Below, piece by piece: positions 26,402-34,819 of a DNA stretch of 64,000 nt. The position numbers were made by a program, and so were the translations under genes. The DNA lies in assembly GCA_016706225.1 (NCBI GenBank), contig JADJKB010000003.1, positions 868,001 to 932,000 on the forward strand, given 5' to 3'. How positions within the stretch are numbered: position 1 is the first letter of the stretch; each line of letters starts with the position of its first letter. The notes beneath the pieces are model-generated. The model made no database searches, was not told the origin of the DNA, and was given only the letters and a program-made list of their open reading frames with translations. Origin of the DNA: Myxococcales bacterium (lineage in GTDB: Bacteria > Myxococcota_A > Polyangia > Polyangiales > Polyangiaceae).

Positions 26402-27220
26402 TCAGCCGCGGAAGACGCTGTACAGGTACACGATCGGGCTGACGATGAGCAGCGCGTCCACGCGGTCGAGCAGGCCGCCGTGCCCAGGCACGATCCACCC
26501 GCTGTCCTTGATGCCAGTGGAGCGCTTCAAGAGTGATTCGACGAGGTCGCCCATCTGACCCAGACCCCCGGCGACGATCGCGAGCGGGATCGAGTGCTGG
26601 AGCGGGATCGATGGCAGGTACCAGAGGCTCGCGATCACCGCGCCGAGCGCTGCCCCGCCGAGCGCTCCATAAAATCCTTCGCGCGTCTTCTTTGGGCTCA
26701 CGCGTTCATACAGCTTGGTCTTGCCCAAGAAACGGCCAGCGAAGTAGCCACCTGTGTCCGCGAGCCAGGCAAACGTCAACGTCAGGATGACCCAGCGCGG
26801 TCCTTCGGCGCCGAGATCGCGGCGCAGGAGTCCGATCGTCGCGAACAGGCCGCCGATGTAGAGCGGCGCCGCCACGTTGGCCATGATGCGCAGGCCCGCG
26901 CTCTCGATCTCACCCAGGCGCCACAGCGGCAAGAGCACACCCACGACGGGCACGATGAGGAACACGGCCAAGAGGATGCGCGAGTCCGTGGTGGCGAAGT
27001 AGACCGCAGCGCTCACCGCCAGCGTCAGGACCACTCCGATACCCTGAGCGATGCGGTCGCCGGGGTGGGTCATGGCAAACAGCTCGCTCGCACCGACCGC
27101 GCTGGCAAACGCCACCAACGCGTAAAAACCCCAGGTCGGCCCCACGAAGAGCAGCGCCAGCAAGCACGGCACGAACACGACCGCCGTCAAGAAGCGTACG
27201 GCCAGGTTGCTCTTCGCCAA
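26402..27220 (-). CDS. cdsA: Phosphatidate cytidylyltransferase
   Basis: 272 residues, multi-pass inner-membrane protein with about seven to eight hydrophobic helices. The C-terminal signature is clear: SLLKRSTGIKDSGWIVPGHG followed by GLLDRVDAL, with the conserved Lys-Asp and Asp-Arg-x-Asp residues. It makes CDP-diacylglycerol from phosphatidate and CTP, the branch point of phospholipid synthesis. It stands alone here, divergent from the archease gene with an 88 bp gap; the usual neighbours (uppS, dxr, rseP) are absent. Confidence 0.95.
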   Translation of the reverse strand: MAKSNLAVRFLTAVVFVPCLLALLFVGPTWGFYALVAFASAVGASELFAMTHPGDRIAQGIGVVLTLAVSAAVYFATTDSRILLAVFLIVPVVGVLLPLWRLGEIESAGLRIMANVAAPLYIGGLFATIGLLRRDLGAEGPRWVILTLTFAWLADTGGYFAGRFLGKTKLYERVSPKKTREGFYGALGGAALGAVIASLWYLPSIPLQHSIPLAIVAGGLGQMGDLVESLLKRSTGIKDSGWIVPGHGGLLDRVDALLIVSPIVYLYSVFRG

Positions 27221-27308
27221 GGCGGCCGACGGTTATCAGGGAGGGACGGCCGCGCCAAGTGGAAGCGACCTCCGGAGCAGGTGCGCGTATGATTTGCGCC
27301 GGCTCTCG

Positions 27309-27749
27309 ATGCCCGAACACTACCAACGCCCGCAACCTTACGAGGAGCTCGATCACACGGGCGACGCGGGCGTCGTCGTGTATGGCAGCTCCAAGGAGGA
27401 GACGTTGGCGCGGCTGATCCTGGCGTTCGCCGATCTCGTCACGGGTGGCGCGCAGGTCCAGGCCACGTCCTCGCGCACCGTTCGGGTGCAGTGCAACAAC
27501 CTGGTGGACAGCGCCATCGACGTGCTGCGGGAGCTGCTCTACGCCTTCGACACTGAGGCAAGCGTGCCGGAGAGCTGCGAGGTTCTGCAACTGAGTGCCG
27601 ACACGGGCGCGGAGGTTCTCGTCACGACTGGAACCTACGACCCGGAGTTGCACGGCGAAGGGCTCTGCCTGAAGGCGGTCACCCTTCACGCTGCGCGCTT
27701 CGAGCCGCATGACAGTGGCTACGTGGCATCGGTGGTCTTCGACGTGTGA
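27309..27749 (+). CDS. Archease, activator of RtcB RNA ligase
   Basis: 146 residues from the ATG at 27309. It has the archease opening YEELDHTGDAGVVVYG, with the metal-binding Asp/His, and the late motif GEGLCLKAVTLHAARF with the conserved Lys. Archease accelerates guanylylation of RtcB and broadens its nucleotide use. It directly precedes rtcB with its stop 11 bp before the rtcB ATG, so the two should be made together. Confidence 0.93.
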   Translation: MPEHYQRPQPYEELDHTGDAGVVVYGSSKEETLARLILAFADLVTGGAQVQATSSRTVRVQCNNLVDSAIDVLRELLYAFDTEASVPESCEVLQLSADTGAEVLVTTGTYDPELHGEGLCLKAVTLHAARFEPHDSGYVASVVFDV

Positions 27750-27760
27750 GAGGAGCGTGC

Positions 27761-29215
27761 ATGAACATCGAGCTTCGCCAGCTGAACCCGTTCTTGTGGG
27801 AGATCCCGCGCCGCGGCGGCATGAAGGTGTCAGGGCGTGTCTACCTGGCGGGAAGCCAGCTCGAGCGGGTGCGGGCTGACAAGGCGCTGGAGCAGGTGGC
27901 CAACGTCGCGCACCTGCCCGGCATCGTCGGACACAGCCTGGCCATGCCCGACATCCACTGGGGTTACGGCTTCCCGATCGGGGGCGTCGCCGCGGTCGAT
28001 GCCGGGAGCGGCGCGGTGAGTCCGGGTGGCGTCGGCTACGACATCAACTGCGGCTGCCGTGTGATCACGACGCGGCTGCACGTCGATGACGTGCGGTCGC
28101 GCATGCCGGAGATCGTCAAACAGCTCTTCGCGGCCATCCCCACCGGCATCGGAGCGAACCACGCCATCGAAAAGCTGTCGAAGCGAGAGCTCGAGAAGGT
28201 GATGACCGAGGGCGCCGCCTGGGCCATCGCGCGGGGATATCGCGCGGGGGCGGACGACGCCGAGCAGTGTGAAGAAGGGGGTTTCCTCGCCGGCGCAGCT
28301 CCCGACGCCGTCAGCGAACGCGCGCGGGAGCGGGGTGCGGATCAGCTGGGGACGCTCGGCAGCGGGAATCATTTCCTCGAGGTGCAGCACGTCGCGGAGC
28401 TCTACGACACCGAGGCGGCCGCAGCGTTCGGGCTGCGCGAGGGTGAATTGACGTTGATGGTGCACTCCGGCTCGCGCGGGCTCGGCCACCAAGTGTGTGA
28501 CGAGACGCTGCACGGGCTCTCGCGTTGTTACACGAAGTTCGGCCCCGACTACGCTGCTCTGCCCGATCGGCAGCTGGCCTGCGCGCCCATCGATTCCGAC
28601 ATCGGGAAAAAGTATCTCGGAGCCATGCAGGCCGCGGCCAACTTCGCCTGGGCCAACCGCCAGGTGATGACAGGCCTCGCCGTCGACGCGGTGGCGCGCG
28701 CTCTCGGTGTGCCCGTAGACGACGTCGGAGCGCGGCTGCTCTACGACGTCTGTCACAACATCGCAAAGTTCGAGGACCACCTGGTCGACGGCGAGTCGCG
28801 GCGGGTGCTGGTGCATCGCAAGGGAGCAACGCGCGCCTTCGGCCCTGGCGACCCTCGCGTGCCCGAGGCGCAGCGCGCGCTTGGGCAAGCGGTGCTGATC
28901 CCTGGCGACATGGGTCGTTATTCGTTCGTGATGGCGGGCAACACGTCAGCGATGACCGAGACCTTCGGCTCCAGCTGCCACGGCGCCGGCCGCCTGCTCT
29001 CCCGCACCGCGGCCCTGAAAAAAGCCCGCGGCCGCCGCATCGAAGAGGAGCTACGCGCCCAGGGCATCGAGGTCATGGCCAAGGGCTACCGCACCCTCGG
29101 CGAAGAGATGAGCGATGCGTACAAGGACGTGAGGGATGTGGTCGACGTGATCGAGGGCGCGGGCGTTTCGCGGAAGGTGGCGAAGCTGGTGCCGCTGGGG
29201 GTGATCAAGGGGTGA
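27761..29215 (+). CDS. rtcB: RNA-splicing ligase RtcB
   Basis: 484 residues from the ATG at 27761, chosen because GAGAGGAG lies five bases upstream; a GTG overlapping the archease stop is an alternative. Manganese-binding and guanylylation motifs are present: GVGYDINCGCRV, GSGNHFLEVQ, MVHSGSRGLGHQV, RKGATRAFGPGD, GDMGRYSFVMAG and the SSCHGAGR segment containing the histidine that carries GMP. It joins 2',3'-cyclic-phosphate or 3'-phosphate RNA ends to 5'-OH ends with GTP, for RNA repair. The last ~62 bp of the gene are repeated at 31242. Confidence 0.97.
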   Translation: MNIELRQLNPFLWEIPRRGGMKVSGRVYLAGSQLERVRADKALEQVANVAHLPGIVGHSLAMPDIHWGYGFPIGGVAAVDAGSGAVSPGGVGYDINCGCRVITTRLHVDDVRSRMPEIVKQLFAAIPTGIGANHAIEKLSKRELEKVMTEGAAWAIARGYRAGADDAEQCEEGGFLAGAAPDAVSERARERGADQLGTLGSGNHFLEVQHVAELYDTEAAAAFGLREGELTLMVHSGSRGLGHQVCDETLHGLSRCYTKFGPDYAALPDRQLACAPIDSDIGKKYLGAMQAAANFAWANRQVMTGLAVDAVARALGVPVDDVGARLLYDVCHNIAKFEDHLVDGESRRVLVHRKGATRAFGPGDPRVPEAQRALGQAVLIPGDMGRYSFVMAGNTSAMTETFGSSCHGAGRLLSRTAALKKARGRRIEEELRAQGIEVMAKGYRTLGEEMSDAYKDVRDVVDVIEGAGVSRKVAKLVPLGVIKG

Positions 29216-29240
29216 CGGGAGTGGAGGCGCTGCTGGCGCT

Positions 29241-29633
29241 TCAGGGTCCAGAGAGGAATCGCCGCGCGCTGGCGTCCGCCAGCGGTCGAGCGCGTCCGAG
29301 CAGGCGGGTGCCCAGCCGAGTAATGATGACCCGCCAAGCCCGGCGGTCGCCGACGGTGGGTCCGCGGTCGAGCAGCCCACGCTCACACAGGGACGCGACC
29401 AACCTGGAGGTGGTCGCCTCGTCCAATGCCGCGCGCTCGGCAATCGCGCGTTGCGGGACCGCGTCGTCGTAGTCGGCTTGGGCGGCGGCGGCGCTCAGCA
29501 GCACCAAATACTGCGTGTGCGTCAAGCCGACCGGGGCCAGGGCCCGGTCGAGGAGGCGCTGCCAACGCATGGCCGAGCTCCACAGAGCGAAGCCGTCGTT
29601 CACGGCGCGGGAAGCGGGGAGGGTGCGCGGCAT
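29241..29633 (-). CDS. MarR-family transcriptional regulator
   Basis: 130 residues, slightly short for MarR proteins (about 140-160). The winged helix is recognisable: helices around LTHTQYLVLLSAAAA, recognition helix region IAERAALDEATTSRLVASL, and wing GPTVGDRRAWRVIITRLG. As a dimer it should bind a palindrome and respond to a small ligand; the likely operator is the TAGC-N7-GCTA site 28 bp upstream, so autoregulation is probable. It converges with rtcB (gap 25 bp) and lies within the segmental repeat; the second copy is frameshifted. Confidence 0.85.
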   Translation of the reverse strand: MPRTLPASRAVNDGFALWSSAMRWQRLLDRALAPVGLTHTQYLVLLSAAAAQADYDDAVPQRAIAERAALDEATTSRLVASLCERGLLDRGPTVGDRRAWRVIITRLGTRLLGRARPLADASARRFLSGP

Positions 29634-29660
29634 TGGGGGGGGAACTCGTCTCCCAGATGC

Positions 29661-29677
29661 TTAGCATGACAAGCTAT
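29661..29677. promoter_or_regulatory. Candidate MarR operator, copy 1
   Basis: TTAGCATGACAAGCTAT contains the inverted arms TAGC and GCTA around a 7-base centre, 28-44 bp upstream of the marR start. The same site recurs at 31750 (one arm altered) and 34278 (identical arms). Confidence 0.45.
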
Positions 29678-29929
29678 TCGTGGATGGAGGATCGGCGCCT
29701 TCTGCGTGGTTCATGCTCCTGAGGGGCGCCCGCTCGGCCTCGACATCAGCGCGTTCAGCCCGGTGACGGAGCACGACGTGCGCGTCGCACGAGCAGCAAT
29801 CCGCGCACGAGCGGCAATCAGCACGAAGCGTGCAGGGCTGGCCACGCCAGGCGGGCAGACGACCGCACCGTGGGCAACCAGGGATCGCGCTCTGAGGGGC
29901 AATCGCAGGACAGCCGGAGCGCGTATACT

Positions 29930-30769
29930 GTGGGCGTGGCAGGGGACCCATACCGTGAGTTCGGCCCGGCGAGAGCGGCGGACGTGTCTCGACTCCGTCG
30001 CCGCACCGACTTGGCGCTCGGGGCCCGCGCGGCGGGCGCTTCGCTCTTGGCGAACGCCGCCTGGCTCTCGGCCTCCGCGCTGGAGTCGGGACCCGCCACG
30101 CGGCTCGTTAACCTGACCTTACCCCATCTCGCAGCGCTCCTCATGTTCGCAGCGGTCTGGATCGCGTTGCGCTCGTTGCGTGGGCTCTGGGCGTTCCTGC
30201 GGGCTGCGCTCCTCGTCCTATCCGCCGCCGACTTCGCTATCCTGTGTGCGCTGTTTTGGCCTCGCCCCATCGAGGTTCTGATCATTCACCTCTGGTTTGC
30301 GTCGGCTCTGGCAGTCGGCGCGTTCGCGACGAGTACGCTGAGCTGGCATTGGCGGGGCCAGCGGGGGCTCTCGCTGGCGGCGGGCTCAGCCGGCTGCGCG
30401 TTCGTCGTGCTGTTCGCCCGGGTCTGGCTCGGGTGGGACCGAGTGTGGCCAATGTCCGACGATGCACAGCAAGCTACGTTCTTGCTGCTGGCTGCGATAG
30501 TCGGGCTCGCTGGCTGCGTTGCGCTGCTCGCGCTCGGGCGATTGCCGGTCGCGCATGAGGAGACATGGCTGCTGCGTGGGGCGCTTCCTACTCGTGACGT
30601 CGCGAAGCTACTGACGTTTCCCGATGGCTCCGCTCACGTCTACCTGTCCCACGGTGCACCTCGCGAGTTCGTCGGGCTCGCGGACGCCATGGAGTGGTTG
30701 CTTGACAACGACTACATGGAGGAGGATCCGCGGCGGTTCGCGACGCACCGGAAAACCTCTGCTGGATGA
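29930..30769 (+). CDS. Multi-pass membrane protein, unknown
   Basis: 279 residues if it starts at the GTG at 29930; GTGs at 29870 and 29936 are also in frame and no strong ribosome site decides. Six or so hydrophobic helices fill residues 40-210 (LTLPHLAALLMFAAVWIAL; LLVLSAADFAILCALFW; AATFLLLAAIVGLAGCVALL-like segment). A cytosolic tail of about 75 residues ends in an acidic stretch (MEWLLDNDYMEEDP) and basic end. GC content and codon use are slightly lower in GC than the neighbours. It lies between repeat copies 1 and 2. Family not recognised. Confidence 0.65.
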   Translation: MGVAGDPYREFGPARAADVSRLRRRTDLALGARAAGASLLANAAWLSASALESGPATRLVNLTLPHLAALLMFAAVWIALRSLRGLWAFLRAALLVLSAADFAILCALFWPRPIEVLIIHLWFASALAVGAFATSTLSWHWRGQRGLSLAAGSAGCAFVVLFARVWLGWDRVWPMSDDAQQATFLLLAAIVGLAGCVALLALGRLPVAHEETWLLRGALPTRDVAKLLTFPDGSAHVYLSHGAPREFVGLADAMEWLLDNDYMEEDPRRFATHRKTSAG

Positions 30770-31175
30770 ACCAGCAGAGCTGCGTGGTCTCGGGAACGAT
30801 GTCGGCGTCGGCCGACAAGCCTTGCAACGAGTTCATAGGCTCCAGTGGGATGCGCGATGTCGGTCGAGGCATGGGCATCCGTTGCTGTGCCGACGCCGTC
30901 GCCGAACCGTGACTCGGCGTACGCCAGCACGCGACGTCCAATGAACGCGTCCAACGCCGCTACGGCTGTGCAGGCTTCCGCTGGAAACCATGATTGAACT
31001 TGCCCATGTCGTGCAGGGCTGCGACTCGCCTTCGCAGAATGGCCAGAGCGCCCGCAACACGGAAGCTCACGACACCGTCATCGAAGGAATGTGATCCAGT
31101 CACGGAACGACCCGTCCCCCCCACGCGCGCCGCGCGCGCCATCAGCACGTCGCCATGGTCTTGCAACGACTTCAA
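30770..31175 (-). pseudogene. Probable relic of a Cas3 HD nuclease domain
   Basis: The segment 30960-31175 encodes AILRRRVAALHDMGKFNHGF followed by QRK, which matches the HD motif and following GFQ of type I CRISPR Cas3 HD domains. A stop follows directly, and 90-190 bp further on, in another frame, comes SLQGLSADADIVPETTQ, reminiscent of the later LQGL..AD....DT motif of the same domain. The intervening ~150 residues, the helicase part and any cas neighbours are missing, and frames are broken. So this looks like a deleted, decayed gene. I rest mainly on the HDMGKFN-GFQ string; a different HD phosphohydrolase remains possible. Confidence 0.42.
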
Positions 31176-31241
31176 CCGGCGCGCGCTGCCGCGTAAGGGG
31201 GGGACCGACGAGCGCAGCGAGGCGAGGCGGGGGCAACACGA

Positions 31242-31855
31242 GAAGGCGCGGGCGTGTCGCGGAAGGTGGCGAAGCTGGTGCCGCTGGGGGTGATCAAGGG
31301 GTGACGGGAGTGGAGGCGCTGCTGGCGCTTCAGGGTCCAGAGAGGAATCGCCGCGCGCTGGCGTCCGCCAGCGGTCGAGCGCGTCCGAGCAGGCGGGTGC
31401 CCAGCCGAGTAATGATCACCCGCCAAGCCCGGCGGTCGCCGACGGTGGGTCCGCGGTCGAGCAGCCCACGCTCACACAGAGACGCGACCAACCTGGAGGT
31501 GGTCGCCTCGTCCAATGCCGCGCGCTCGGCGATCGCGCGTTGCGGGACCGCGTCGTCGTAGTCGGCTTGGGCGGCGGCGGCGCTCAGCAGCACCAAATAC
31601 TGCGTGTGCGTCAAGCCGACCGGGGCCAGGGCCCGGTCGAGGAGGCGCTGCCAACGCATGGCCGAGCTCCCACAGAGCGAAGCCGTCGTTCACGGCACGG
31701 GAAGCGGGGAGGGTGCGCGGCATTGGGGGGGACCTCGTCTCCCGGATACTTAGCATGACAAGCTTCTCGTGGCTCGGGGATCGGTGCCTTCGGCGTCGTT
31801 CATGTTCCTGAGGGGCGCCCGCTCGGCCTCGGCATCAGCTCGTTCTGCCCGGGGC
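31242..31855. repeat. Segmental repeat, copy 2
   Basis: About 614 bp matching 29153-29765. It includes the orphaned last ~62 bp of rtcB (without the rest of the gene), a frameshifted marR and its promoter region, and runs into the 3' end of the surface-protein gene at 31835. An orphan rtcB tail shows the direction of copying was from the 29 kb locus to here. Confidence 0.9.
31330..31723 (-). pseudogene. Frameshifted duplicate of the MarR regulator
   Basis: Nearly identical to the gene at 29241-29633, but one extra C in the stretch near 31671 (CTCCCACAG where copy 1 has CTCCACAG) shifts the frame after residue ~19. Translation could restart at the internal ATG at 31659 to give 109 residues that keep the winged helix but lack the first dimerisation helix. 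The operator arm upstream is also changed (GCTT for GCTA). Most likely a decaying copy; a truncated DNA-binding protein is the alternative. Confidence 0.8.
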
Positions 31856-34084
31856 ACGGGCTCGTATGGAGGTGCGCACCGCCTCGGCAACCGGTCTCCG
31901 TCTCCACCACAGTCCCAGCGCTCCGAGCAGCAGCACGAGCCCCGCCGGCGCGCTGTCCGTCTCGAGCCGGCTGATGCTGCAGCCGGCATCGCTGTCGGTG
32001 CCGCCCTTGGCGCTTTTCGTGGGAGGGACCGGGTCGGGCTCGCCTTCGCTGGGAGTGCCCGAGGGCGGCGGCGGGGCCAGCGAGTCGTCGTGGACCCAGA
32101 CTCCGAGCAAGTCGATCAGAAGATGGGTTCGGGAGTGCGCGTACACGCAAAGCCGGCCGTCGGGGCCAAGCGCAGCGACGCTGAGCGCGCCAACTGCTCC
32201 ACCCCCCGGGAAGTTGAGGGAGGATGTGGACGGCACGTCGCCGCCACAAGCGTAGGCCGTCACGAAGCCAGCATCCGTTGCACCCACGGCGGTGATGTTG
32301 GCTACCACCGCCCACACACCTGCCGGCATGCCCGCTAGACTCTGGATCGGGAGCTCGATCACCTGGCCGTTACCCAGGCGGCCCTTGAAGGGCGTCGTAT
32401 CGCTGCGAGTGTCGAGTAGTCGTCTCGGCTGCAATGCCTGATAGGACAGCGGACCGTCCGGTGACAGGTAGCCGGTTACGTCAACGACCAAGTCCACCCC
32501 TTTGATGGACCGGACGCAGAGCAGTCCCGAATCCCCCAATTTCGACAGGACGCTGTTGGCGACGACGTCGCCGGCCGCATAGTTGATGTTGCTGGTCTCG
32601 GTTGGCGCTTGGCCGCACGGGAATGCTTGGACGAAGCCCGGGGCGTCGCCAGCAATTACCGTCAGTGTCGCGACCACGCCCGTCGCGCCGGCTGGCGCGC
32701 CTACGTCGATCTCTTGGACGGTGTCGGCGATCAGAGGAGCAGCCGTGGAGCGCGTATCCAGCACGCGCACGGGCGGCGTCACCGTCAGACCCGCGCCAGT
32801 CGGTGTGAATACGCCGCTCAGGTCGGCGATCGCCTCCGCTTCCGACAATGCGTAGAACAGTACCTCGCCGCTGCTGCCGAGCACCGCCGGGACCGCGTTG
32901 CCTCGCACACCGCCCGCGTCGAGATTCAGGTTGGAGATCTCTGGCGGAGCGCCGCTAGGAAAGACGCTGAAGAAGCCGGGCTGTCCCGTGGAAATGCCAG
33001 TCAAGTTGAGCCACAGCGCGCTCGTCCCCGCGGGCAAGTTGCTGCTTTGGTAGCTGCTCGTCGACTTCGCTTGCAGCGGTCCCGTCGAGGTTCCATCGCC
33101 GCGAGTCAGGTCGGCACTGAGCGCGTCCTGACGAGTGTCGAATAGGCGCTTCGGTGTCACGAACGACAGACGTGCGGGCGACCCCTCGACCGTCACTGCG
33201 ATCGCCGGAGCATCGGGGACCGCCTCGGCTTCGGGCGGCTCGGGGGGTGGGGGCTGTCCGCACTTCGGCGGGGCTCCCGGCAAACAGTCGGCGCCGTATG
33301 CCGCGCAGTCGCCCGAGGTGCAGTCCGAGTTGATGACGTTGGTACCTTCACAGTGCGCTTCACACACGCCGGTGTATGCGCCGGACGTGAAGAACGGAGT
33401 TTTCATGGCTGCGCCGTCGACGCTGAGTTCGATGTGCAGGTGGTCCGTGTGCGGGGCAGAGGCGCTACTGAGTAGTCCAAACCCCTTCTCGCCATTCCAA
33501 AACGCCTTGTCCCAAATCACGCGTTGGATACCGATGAACTCGGCGTGCTCCACCAGCCAATTCGCCACGGCATCACCGATGCCGTTGTTCGCGTCGCCGC
33601 CCTCCTGCGAGACCATCAGGTCGATGGCCCGACCAATGGCGTGCACGGAAAGCTGGGGAACGCTGGTCTTGGCGCTATTTTGCCGACAACAAAACAGGCC
33701 GCCGTAGCCGGTCCCCGGATACTTCGTGCGCAAGTACTGGTCGAGCGCTTTCGTCCCCGGGTAAGCAGGGGTGCAGGCTGGGTGCTTGCACGAACAAGCA
33801 AAGGGATTGGACGACGAGCACGAACCCAGCGGCGCGATGTTGGGGGGACCGACGACGGACACGTATTGGGTCGCTGCAATCGTCTTCGTGCTCGCCGGCG
33901 GATTCCACGGACCTGGGATCGTGAGCGGGCTCGCATGCGCTCCCAGCGACTCCCCGCTTCCCTCGTCGACTGTCGGTTCCGCCCCGCAGCCGCCGATCGT
34001 GCCAGCGACTCCTGCGGCCAAGAGCGACCAGAACGCGGCGCGCCCCGCACGGCGACTTGGCTTGGCTTGGTTCAGAGAACTCAC
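31835..34084 (-). CDS. Large surface protein: M15-like peptidase domain, beta repeats, Cys-TM-Arg tail
   Basis: 749 residues. Signal peptide with GTIGGC near residue 33. Residues about 55-235 hold SVHAIGRAIDLM and HTDHLHIEL, the metal-ligand pattern (H-x6-D ... H-x-H) of M15/extensin-like D,D-carboxypeptidases. A Cys-rich linker follows (VCEAHCEG; DCTSGDCAAYGADCLPG). Then come three repeats of about 120 residues, each with RLFDTR or RVLDTR, a SNLN/SNIN motif, and VDVTGYL-like ends. The C-terminus has GCSISRLETD, a hydrophobic helix (LVLLLGALGLWW) and RRR, a MYXO-CTERM-type sorting tail. It should cleave peptidoglycan or be displayed on the surface. Repeat copies 2 and 3 flank the gene. Confidence 0.83.
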   Translation of the reverse strand: MSSLNQAKPSRRAGRAAFWSLLAAGVAGTIGGCGAEPTVDEGSGESLGAHASPLTIPGPWNPPASTKTIAATQYVSVVGPPNIAPLGSCSSSNPFACSCKHPACTPAYPGTKALDQYLRTKYPGTGYGGLFCCRQNSAKTSVPQLSVHAIGRAIDLMVSQEGGDANNGIGDAVANWLVEHAEFIGIQRVIWDKAFWNGEKGFGLLSSASAPHTDHLHIELSVDGAAMKTPFFTSGAYTGVCEAHCEGTNVINSDCTSGDCAAYGADCLPGAPPKCGQPPPPEPPEAEAVPDAPAIAVTVEGSPARLSFVTPKRLFDTRQDALSADLTRGDGTSTGPLQAKSTSSYQSSNLPAGTSALWLNLTGISTGQPGFFSVFPSGAPPEISNLNLDAGGVRGNAVPAVLGSSGEVLFYALSEAEAIADLSGVFTPTGAGLTVTPPVRVLDTRSTAAPLIADTVQEIDVGAPAGATGVVATLTVIAGDAPGFVQAFPCGQAPTETSNINYAAGDVVANSVLSKLGDSGLLCVRSIKGVDLVVDVTGYLSPDGPLSYQALQPRRLLDTRSDTTPFKGRLGNGQVIELPIQSLAGMPAGVWAVVANITAVGATDAGFVTAYACGGDVPSTSSLNFPGGGAVGALSVAALGPDGRLCVYAHSRTHLLIDLLGVWVHDDSLAPPPPSGTPSEGEPDPVPPTKSAKGGTDSDAGCSISRLETDSAPAGLVLLLGALGLWWRRRPVAEAVRTSIRARAPGRTS

Positions 34085-34219
34085 ACGGCAAGGCTATCGT
34101 CGTCGCTCCCGCTCGTCCAGCCGGGCGCAGTCACCAACGCCGCGCACAACGTCAAGATCGTCGACTGTCTTCTGTGAACTTCTGAGAACGAGAAGTGTCA
34201 CTGACGGCGTCAGAATGAA

Positions 34220-34342
34220 TTCGCTCACGGAAGCGGGGAGTGTGCGAGGCAATGGGGGGAACTCGTCTCCCAGATACTTAGCATGACAAGCTATTCGAGG
34301 ATCGAGGATCGGCGCCTTCGGCGTCGTTCATGTTCTTGAGGG
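34220..34342. repeat. Segmental repeat, copy 3 (promoter part only)
   Basis: About 123 bp matching the marR promoter end of copies 1 and 2, from GGAAGCGGGGAG through the TAGC-N7-GCTA site at 34279-34293 to TTCATGTTCTTGAGGG. The marR coding part is absent apart from the first few codons. It lies 136 bp upstream of the surface-protein start and 31 bp past the end of the next lipoprotein gene. The 289 bp gap 34085-34373 holds nothing else I can identify. Confidence 0.8.
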
Positions 34343-34373
34343 AAGGAATCGGTCTGCGCTGACCGAGTGAGGC

Positions 34374-34658
34374 TCAGCCCCCGGTGGGGAAGCCGGCGCA
34401 CTTCGACTTGCACTGCGGGAGGCCGTAGCCGTCGAGCTTGAGCTCGCAGCTCTGCTTCACGTTGCCGCCGGCGCTGATCGACGCCGCGCATTCCTGCTGA
34501 CAGGTGTCGTTGTCGCCACCTTCGGCCACGACGCAGGCGCACACCGAGCCACAACTGCCGCCACCACCGCTGCCGCTATCATCGCTCCCACACGAAGCGG
34601 AGAGAAGCGCACCGAGTGAAGCGAACGCCAGCACGAAGACCTTCCTGCTACCTTTCAT
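34374..34658 (-). CDS. Small Cys-rich lipoprotein
   Basis: 94 residues. Signal peptide MKGSRKVFVLAFASLGALL ends in a SASC lipobox; a short Gly/Ser spacer follows. The mature part has eight further cysteines (CGSVCACVV; DTCQQECAA; SCELKL; QCKSKCAG), enough for four disulfides in a compact extracellular fold. No metal-binding signature or known family recognised. Confidence 0.75.
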   Translation of the reverse strand: MKGSRKVFVLAFASLGALLSASCGSDDSGSGGGGSCGSVCACVVAEGGDNDTCQQECAASISAGGNVKQSCELKLDGYGLPQCKSKCAGFPTGG

Positions 34659-34819
34659 CAGGCACCTCTGGCCCGAACCTATCAGGATTTTCGGGGCCGT
34701 TGCGTCCCATATCGAGTACCTTCGACGGATGACGGGGCGCGCGCTGCCGGTCCTGGACGCAGAGCAAGCTGGGGCTCAAAGGTCGCGAACCGGGTCCGGA
34801 AGTTCTCCAACCTGACGCC

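Larger units (their letters stand above)
29153..29765. repeat. Segmental repeat, copy 1 (rtcB tail, marR, promoter)
   Basis: About 613 bp nearly identical to 31242-31855. It runs from the last ~62 bp of rtcB through the whole marR gene to ~130 bp upstream of it, ending near GCTCGGCCTCG. Differences are scattered single bases and single-base indels. This copy has the intact genes, so it is probably the source. Confidence 0.9.

Noticed and set aside
29661..29951. Cys-rich minus-strand frame (CPRCGRLPAW ... CRSCADCCSC) between marR and the membrane protein
   Set aside because: Looks faintly like a zinc ribbon but lacks ordered pairs and a start signal and overlaps the repeated promoter; too weak to call.
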